NCBI GenBank assembly: GCA_937951935.1
Contig: CALGAM010000264.1
Span: forward strand, 1 to 29,725
Direction of reading: 5' to 3'
DNA: 29,725 bases
Origin: an uncultured Micromonospora sp.
Lineage (GTDB): Bacteria; Actinomycetota; Actinomycetes; Mycobacteriales; Micromonosporaceae
Shown: positions 24,639 through 29,725 of the stretch, piece by piece
Layout of the letters: each line of letters starts with the position of its first letter
Numbering within the stretch: position 1 is the stretch's first letter
The notes under the pieces: generated by a model
Database searches by the model: none
What the model saw: the letters and a program-made list of their open reading frames with translations, nothing else
Told to the model about the DNA's origin: nothing
Made by a program: the position numbers and the translations under genes

Positions 24639-27600
24639 TCACACCGGCGAGCACCCACACCCGTCGGTGCCGACGTGGCCGTGCCACCAGTACCCGTCGC
24701 CACCGGGTGGCTCGGGCGCCGGCAGCGTGGTCACCGCAACCGCCGACCCGGCGGTGGCCCGGAACGGCCCGAGCAGCTCCTCCCGGGTGTACAGCCGGCC
24801 GGCCACCATCACCTGACGTACCGCGGCGGCGGCGGTGACGTCGGCCAGCGGGTCGCCCTCGACCAGGACAAGATCGGCGCGGCGGCCGGCCTGTAGGGTG
24901 CCGAGCTCGCCGCCGCGCCCCAACGCGGTGGCGGCGTTGGCGGTGGCGGTGCGCAACGCCTCGTACGGCGTGAAACCGTGCTCGACCATCGCCCGCAGGT
25001 TCTGGTGCATCCCCAGCGCGACCGTGTCGATCGGCGCGTCCGTGCCCGCCACCACCAGCCCGCCGAGCCGGTGGATCCGCAGCAGCGCGTCGACCGCGCC
25101 GGCCAGGAGCGTCCGCAGCAGTGTCGCCCGCGGCTCGGCGGTCGAGGTGGCGATCAGGTCCTGCAGGATGCGGTACTCCGAGGCCGGCATCAGCACGCGG
25201 GTGCGCTCGTCGGTCAGCAGCGTGGTGTCGTGGGCGTACCGGACGGCGGCGAAGAGCAGTGTGGAGGTGATCCAGCTGCCGCTGGCCACCTTCAGCGCCA
25301 CCGTGTCGGCGTAGACCCGGCCGATCCGGCTGGCGATCTGGGTGTACCCGAGCCGGTTGCCGCCGCCGACGTGCTCCAGGCCGTCGACGCCGTGGCTCTC
25401 CGACGGGTACGCGTAGTGCGACGCGACGGGCAGTCCCGCGCGGTGGGACGCCGCGGCCGTCAGCGCCTCGAACTCGGCCGGTAGCCGGATGTAGGTCTTG
25501 ACCAGGTCGTAGCCGAGCGCCCGGGCCCGGCGCAGCTCGCGGGCGATCTGTTCGGGGGCGGTGATCGGCCGCATCGCCGGGTAGTACACCCGACCACCGT
25601 CGAGTGCCTCGCCGGTGCCGAAGATCCGCGGCGCGGCACGGGTGCCCGCCTGCTGGGATTCGCGCGCCTCCAGCATGTCGTACGCCGGGTCGGCGACCCC
25701 GCGCACCGAGGTGACACCGTAGGAGAGCAGCAGCCGTCCCTGCCGGTCACCCCACTGCCGACCCCGGTCGTGCCAGTGCACGTGCATGTCGATCAGGCCG
25801 GGAATCGCGGTCAGCGTCGACGCGTCGACCATCCGGACGCCGGTCTCGGTGGCCGGGGACACCAACCGGGTGATCCGGCCGTCCCGGACGACGATGTCGG
25901 TGTGGGAACGCAGCCGTGCGGCGGCGCCGTCCCAGACCGCGCCGGCGCGGACGACCAGTGGCTCGCTCACGGCGACCCGGAAGGTCATCGGGCACGCCAC
26001 GGTGACCGGTCTGGCCGCGCCCGGCCGGAGCAGACGCAGGCGACCCTCCGAGAGGTAGAGCACGCTGCCGTCGGCCGCGACCGACAGCTCGTCGGCGGTC
26101 TCGTCCGTGAGCCTGTGCGGCTCGCCGGTGGTGTCGTCCACCGGGATCGACCAGGGCACGCCGTCGACGACGGCCAGCAGCGACCCGCCGTCGGCGGTCC
26201 ACACCGGGCCCGCGTTGCCACGGTTGCTGATCGACCGGTGCGGCATCACCTCGGTGTAGCGCAGTTCACCGGTGGCCAGGGTGACGGTGAGGATCTGGTT
26301 GTAGCCGGCCCGGTTCCGCCGGCCGTACGGCCGGACCGCCGCCATGGTCAGCACCGCGCCGTCCGGCGACCAGGTCGGCCGGCCGGGCCCGAACAGCGCC
26401 GGGGCGACCTGCCGGGTGGTCCGCGTGTCGAGGTCCATGACCCAGGTGGCGCCGGCGGCGTCCTGGTAGGCGACCCGGGTGCCGTCCGGGGAGAGCCGGG
26501 GCCGCAGGTGGCCACCCTCGCCGCCGGTGAGCTGCGTGGACGTGCCGTCGGCGAGCGTGGTGCGCCACAACTGGGTGCTGCCGGTCCGGTCACTGGAATA
26601 GATCAGCGCACGGCCGTCCGGGAAGAAGTCCGGGTCGGCGGCGAAGTAGCCGTCGCTGACCACCCGCCGGGGCGTGCCACCGACCGGCAGCACCCAGATC
26701 GCGTTCAGCGCCTGGAAGGCCACGGCGCGGCCGTCCCGGGAGAGGACCGGGCTCGCCAGGCCGCGCACCGGCCGGTCGGCGGTCGAGTCGAGGTCACGCA
26801 GCGTACGCCGGTAGGCGGGACGGGCCACGGTGAGCGCGGCGGTGAACGGGATCGTGGTCAGCGTGCCGTCGGGGATCCTCCGGCGCCGGATCCGCCCGTC
26901 GGCGGTGTAGAGCAGTTCGTCGTCGCTCCACCACACCGGCGCGAAGCCGAAGACATCCTCGTTCCGGCTGACCACGGTGTCGTCGACCATCAGCGCGGCG
27001 TCGGTGTCGGTGGTGCGCACGTAGGCCAGGCGGGTGCCGTCGGGCGAGAAGGACGGCCCCTGGATGGTGGCGCCCGGCGGCGCGGTGACGGCGCGGGTGC
27101 GGGCACCGGTGGCGACGTCGATGATGTCGATGGCGGTGTTGTCGACGACCGTGGCGATCCGGCGACCGTCCGGCGACCAGGTCGGCATCGACTCCAGAGC
27201 AGCGGAGTCGGTGAGCCGGCGGACACCGCCGTCGTCGAGGGAGAGCAGCCAGAGGTTGTTGGCGCCGGCCCGGTCGGAGGCGAAGACGACGGTACGGCCG
27301 TCCGGGGCAAGCCGTGGCTCCTGGTCGTCGTCCGGGCCGGCGGTCCACTGTCGCAGGTCGCTGCCGTCGGTGCGCATGGTCCAGATGCCGTAGGTGCCGC
27401 TGCGGAAGGACTGGAACACCAGCCGGTCGTGGAACGGCCCGAAGTCGGGAAGGGTCGAGTCCTGGACGGTCGGGGTGATCGCTCTCGCCTCGCCGCCCGC
27501 GGCGGGCAGCAGCCACAGCACCGTACCGAGGTCGATGGCGAGGGTCGTGCGGTCGGCGGAGAGGCTGACGCTGAAGTTGGTGCCCTGGTCGACCACGACC

Positions 27601-27761
27601 CTACCGCCGCCCACCGTCGGCCCCGCGGCCCCAGCCGGTGCGGCAGCGGCCTCGTCCTGCCAGGTCAGCGGGGCCAGTCCGGTGGCCGACACGGCCACCG
27701 CCCGGCGTAGGAGCGTACGCCGGGAGAGGCCCCGGCCACCCCCGTCGGCCATCTCACTCAC
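24639..27761 (-). CDS. Tat-exported TolB-like beta-propeller/amidohydrolase fusion
   Basis: A 1040-residue two-domain protein. The N-terminus has a twin-arginine signal (SRRTLLRR, hydrophobic stretch, Ala-rich cleavage region ending near residue 42), so it should be exported folded. Residues about 60-600 carry repeated WSPDGRRIA/FSPDGTRLAYV-type PD40 propeller blades. Residues about 610-1010 are an amidohydrolase: DMHVHWHD near 655, K in VKTYI near 754, HYAY near 780, EHVGG near 797 and GTDAP near 907 are the metal and catalytic residues. The last 18 residues, GYWWHGHVGTDGCGCSPV, are an unusual tail. GTG 27761 overlaps the MFS gene by 8 bases and follows GGGAGGGAG; ATG 27752 is an alternative. 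It is probably a dipeptidase, lactamase-like or natural-product hydrolase; the substrate is unknown. Confidence 0.87.
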   Translation of the reverse strand: MSEMADGGGRGLSRRTLLRRAVAVSATGLAPLTWQDEAAAAPAGAAGPTVGGGRVVVDQGTNFSVSLSADRTTLAIDLGTVLWLLPAAGGEARAITPTVQDSTLPDFGPFHDRLVFQSFRSGTYGIWTMRTDGSDLRQWTAGPDDDQEPRLAPDGRTVVFASDRAGANNLWLLSLDDGGVRRLTDSAALESMPTWSPDGRRIATVVDNTAIDIIDVATGARTRAVTAPPGATIQGPSFSPDGTRLAYVRTTDTDAALMVDDTVVSRNEDVFGFAPVWWSDDELLYTADGRIRRRRIPDGTLTTIPFTAALTVARPAYRRTLRDLDSTADRPVRGLASPVLSRDGRAVAFQALNAIWVLPVGGTPRRVVSDGYFAADPDFFPDGRALIYSSDRTGSTQLWRTTLADGTSTQLTGGEGGHLRPRLSPDGTRVAYQDAAGATWVMDLDTRTTRQVAPALFGPGRPTWSPDGAVLTMAAVRPYGRRNRAGYNQILTVTLATGELRYTEVMPHRSISNRGNAGPVWTADGGSLLAVVDGVPWSIPVDDTTGEPHRLTDETADELSVAADGSVLYLSEGRLRLLRPGAARPVTVACPMTFRVAVSEPLVVRAGAVWDGAAARLRSHTDIVVRDGRITRLVSPATETGVRMVDASTLTAIPGLIDMHVHWHDRGRQWGDRQGRLLLSYGVTSVRGVADPAYDMLEARESQQAGTRAAPRIFGTGEALDGGRVYYPAMRPITAPEQIARELRRARALGYDLVKTYIRLPAEFEALTAAASHRAGLPVASHYAYPSESHGVDGLEHVGGGNRLGYTQIASRIGRVYADTVALKVASGSWITSTLLFAAVRYAHDTTLLTDERTRVLMPASEYRILQDLIATSTAEPRATLLRTLLAGAVDALLRIHRLGGLVVAGTDAPIDTVALGMHQNLRAMVEHGFTPYEALRTATANAATALGRGGELGTLQAGRRADLVLVEGDPLADVTAAAAVRQVMVAGRLYTREELLGPFRATAGSAVAVTTLPAPEPPGGDGYWWHGHVGTDGCGCSPV

Positions 27762-29001
27762 GTGGCTCTCCCTCCCTCGCGTGGTTCGGCCGAAAGCGGA
27801 TCAACGCCATTCCGGCGGCCAACAGCAGGACGGTCGTGACGGCGCCGACGGCCATGCCGGCCGCACCGGGGCCCGGGGCGCGGCCGGCCAGGTGCTGCAC
27901 GATCAGGCCGGCGGCCAGGTTGCCGAGAATCTCGCCGACCGCGGTGGCGACGGCGACCAGGGTGAAGACCGCCGCCTGCTGCCCCGGCGGGGCCGCCTCG
28001 CCGGCCTCCACCTGGATTCTTGGCATGGCCAGCGACTCGGCGAACGCGAACAGCACCAGCCCGACGAGGACCAGCCAGAGCGAGGTGCCGAAGGCCAGCG
28101 CCATGCCGGGCCCCAGGGTGAGCCCGGCGAGCAGGTAGAGCAACCGGCGGCCGAACCGGCTGAACAGCGGTACCAGCGCCAGCTGGATGCAGACCAGGGC
28201 CAGCGGCTCGAAGCTCAGGAACATCGGCCGGTACTCGGCCAGCCTCGGGGTCACGCTGTCGTAGAGCAGGAACATCGCCACCACGAAGCCCATGGCGAAG
28301 TAGCAGACGAGCGTGTACCCGACGGTGGTCAGCACGTGCGGGCGCAGCAGCAGGGCCCAGCGGGCCCGCCAGGTCGGCCGCGCGGGTGCGGCCGGCTCCG
28401 CCGCCGTGGCGGCGCGGGTGCCCGCGGTGGTGTGGACCAGCAGGCTGCCGGCGATCTCCGCCACCGTCACCACGGCCAGGGTGGCCAGTGCGTGGCTCCG
28501 CCCGGCCTCGGCCAGGATCGGTGCCAGCACGAAGGCGCCGTTGAGGATCAGGAAGAAGATCTGGAAGACCCGGGCCGCGCCCCCCTCTCCGGCGGCCTGG
28601 TTGAGCAGCAGTCGGACCGCCGGCCGGGACATGCCCAGACCGGTACCGCTGACCAGGGCGAAGGCGTACAGCGCGGGCTTGTCCGTGCTGAGGATCAGCG
28701 TGCCGTAGGCGGCGGCGCGCAGCAGCGAGGAGAGCACCAGCACCTGCCCCGGCTGGATCCGGGCCAGCAGCAGCGGCGCGGCCATCGAGGCGAGGAGTCC
28801 CGCGGCGACGTGCAGCGAGAGCACGTAGGAGAAGACGGCCGGCGGTACGCGACCACCGTGCAACACCGCCACCGGCACCATGGCCAGCACCAGTTGCAGG
28901 AGGGTGTTGGAGTAGGCGGTGAACGCGAATCCCCCGAACAGCGCCCGCCGGTCGGCGCCGACCCTGCCGGGTTGGGTCCGGGTCAGCCTGGCGGTGCTCA
29001 T
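27754..29001 (-). CDS. MFS transporter
   Basis: A 415-residue integral membrane protein with about twelve hydrophobic segments in two halves, joined by a cytoplasmic loop near residues 195-215 rich in Ala, Pro and Arg. SGTGLGMSRPAVRLLLNQAAGEGGAARVF and LFSRFGRRLLYLLAGL resemble the inter-helix loops of major facilitator exporters. The ATG shares one base with the stop of the upstream methyltransferase gene (TGATG), and the gene overlaps the amidohydrolase start. Next to a methyltransferase and an exported hydrolase, export of or resistance to a small molecule is a reasonable guess. The substrate is not predictable. Confidence 0.85.
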   Translation of the reverse strand: MSTARLTRTQPGRVGADRRALFGGFAFTAYSNTLLQLVLAMVPVAVLHGGRVPPAVFSYVLSLHVAAGLLASMAAPLLLARIQPGQVLVLSSLLRAAAYGTLILSTDKPALYAFALVSGTGLGMSRPAVRLLLNQAAGEGGAARVFQIFFLILNGAFVLAPILAEAGRSHALATLAVVTVAEIAGSLLVHTTAGTRAATAAEPAAPARPTWRARWALLLRPHVLTTVGYTLVCYFAMGFVVAMFLLYDSVTPRLAEYRPMFLSFEPLALVCIQLALVPLFSRFGRRLLYLLAGLTLGPGMALAFGTSLWLVLVGLVLFAFAESLAMPRIQVEAGEAAPPGQQAAVFTLVAVATAVGEILGNLAAGLIVQHLAGRAPGPGAAGMAVGAVTTVLLLAAGMALIRFRPNHAREGEPRE

Positions 29002-29564
29002 CAGGCCACCGCCTGCGGCACGGCGGTCAGCACCGACAGCAGGCCGCCCCCGCGTGGCTGGCCGAGCAGCCGCAGGCCGGCCGCGGCGAGGAGCTCCCGG
29101 AACTCGGCCAGCGTCCGCTCCCGGCCACCGAGCAGCACCATCATCAGCACGTCCAGCGACCTGCCCTTACCCGAGTCGTCCTTCTTGACCAGATCCAGCA
29201 CCACGATCCGGCCGCCGGGCCGCAGCGCCCGCACGCAGGCTCGGAGGATTTCGACCGCCTTCTCGTCGGGCCAGTCGTGCAGGATCCGTTTCAGGATCAG
29301 GACATCGCCGGGTGGTACGGCCACGAAGAACGACCCCTGCTGAACCTGACACCGCGACTCGGCCAGGTACGGCCGCAGCTCCGGTGCGATCGTGTCGAAG
29401 CTGCGGTCGAGCTCGAAGAGGATTCCGTGGGCCTGTGGCTGGGCCGCCAGGACGGCGGCCAGGAAGGTGCCGTCTCCCCCGCCCACGTCGACCGCGAGCT
29501 CGCCCGGCCGCACGTCCACCTCGGCGGCCAGTGACGCGGCCACGTGCCGGGTGCCGTCGCGCAT
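29001..29564 (-). CDS. SAM-dependent O-methyltransferase, catalytic domain (gene appears frameshifted)
   Basis: 187 residues comprising the SAM-binding domain of a Methyltransf_2-type O-methyltransferase, common in polyketide and peptide natural-product tailoring. AVDVGGGDGTFLAAVL is the SAM-binding motif I. LKRILHDWPDEKAVEIL is the characteristic motif with the catalytic-type His-Asp, and LRPGGRIVVLDLV is the following strand. Family members are about 330-370 residues, so this ORF lacks the N-terminal dimerisation domain. The frame continues upstream as HPETSALFDATMRDGT, family-like sequence before the ATG, while the rest of the N-terminus lies in another frame (see 29589-29725). The stop overlaps the MFS start. 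Confidence 0.8.
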   Translation of the reverse strand: MRDGTRHVAASLAAEVDVRPGELAVDVGGGDGTFLAAVLAAQPQAHGILFELDRSFDTIAPELRPYLAESRCQVQQGSFFVAVPPGDVLILKRILHDWPDEKAVEILRACVRALRPGGRIVVLDLVKKDDSGKGRSLDVLMMVLLGGRERTLAEFRELLAAAGLRLLGQPRGGGLLSVLTAVPQAVA

Positions 29565-29588
29565 CGTCGCGTCGAACAGCGCGCTGGT

Positions 29589-29725
29589 TTCCGGGTGTCG
29601 ATCTGGTGCTCGGCCATCACCTCCAGCAGTTCGTCGCGGTCCATGCCACTGCCCGTCGGGTACGCCTGTGCGCCCAGCCCGGCGACGACGTCCATGGCGA
29701 AGCCGAACGCGCCGTTGAGCTCGGC
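29589..29725 (-). pseudogene. N-terminal fragment of the same methyltransferase, out of frame
   Basis: From the window edge the minus strand reads AELNGAFGFAMDVVAGLGAQ and continues to LLEVMAEHQID in one open frame, then loses similarity. One extra base near 29595-29600 (GACACCCGG to GACCACCCGG) would give EHQIDHPETSALFDATMRDG and join the catalytic frame. This is either a disrupted gene or a one-base sequencing error. The true start is beyond the window. Confidence 0.6.

Noticed and set aside
24617..24650. Terminator hairpin between the IclR gene and the amidohydrolase gene
   Set aside because: Only short, interrupted GC pairings with a long loop are available in this convergent gap.
25770..29343. 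Long plus-strand open frames opposite the amidohydrolase and MFS genes (25770-27710 and 27394-29343)
   Set aside because: Composition is Gly/Arg/Gln/His-rich without motifs, and both are fully antisense to well-supported genes.

Overview
The window is very GC-rich, has strong G/C third-position bias, packs genes with 1-4 base stop/start overlaps, uses GTG starts often, and encodes a twin-arginine exported enzyme and a lipoprotein solute-binding protein. This fits a filamentous actinomycete, most likely a Micromonosporaceae member. The family-level placement is inference; no rRNA or tRNA is present to confirm it.

Two blocks are visible. Block 1 (1-24616) looks like a catabolic island for an amide- or peptide-like compound that yields keto acids, hydroxy acids and amino acids. 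On the left, an IlvD/Edd-family dehydratase (cut by the window edge) and an N-acyl-D-amino-acid deacylase are translationally coupled on the minus strand. They diverge from an FMN 2-hydroxy-acid oxidase (2586-3626). An M81/MlrC-type metallopeptidase homologue (3692-5191, minus) diverges from a fumarylacetoacetate-hydrolase-family enzyme (5263-6111). A D-threonine aldolase/D-serine dehydratase-like PLP enzyme (6115-7365, minus, probably leaderless) diverges from a plus-strand operon of class III aminotransferase, FAD/Fe-S D-lactate-type dehydrogenase and D-2-hydroxyacid dehydrogenase (7447-12518).

Convergent to these is a complete dipeptide-type ABC importer operon on the minus strand (18648 to 12540): binding lipoprotein, two permeases, two ATPases and a terminal SDR dehydrogenase. 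A strong hairpin separates the binding-protein gene from the permeases. Upstream on the same strand is a second enzyme operon (23640 to 18780): AspA/AstE-type deacylase, threonine-synthase-like PLP enzyme, second M81/MlrC homologue, RidA and SMP-30/gluconolactonase-like protein. An IclR-family regulator (23849-24616) is divergent from it.

Short inverted repeats of the form GAAAC-N4-GTTTC or relatives occur in the intergenic regions at 2479-2555, 5219-5232, 7391-7406 and 23685-23698. They plausibly mark one IclR regulon covering most of the island. My working reading is that the importer brings in a small amide or dipeptide-like molecule. The deacylases and M81 enzymes would cleave it, the PLP enzymes and RidA would process the amino-acid part, and the dehydratase, SDR, lactonase-like, FAH and hydroxyacid dehydrogenases would carry the carbon skeleton to central metabolism. 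The actual substrate is not visible from sequence.

Block 2 (24639-29725, minus strand) is a separate tightly packed unit: an O-methyltransferase gene broken by an apparent one-base frameshift and cut by the window edge, an MFS transporter, and a Tat-exported 1040-residue beta-propeller/amidohydrolase with an odd Cys/His/Trp-rich C-terminal tail. It resembles the edge of a secondary-metabolite locus. No CRISPR, insertion sequence, tRNA, rRNA or riboswitch was recognised, and no gene-free stretch exceeds about 210 bases.
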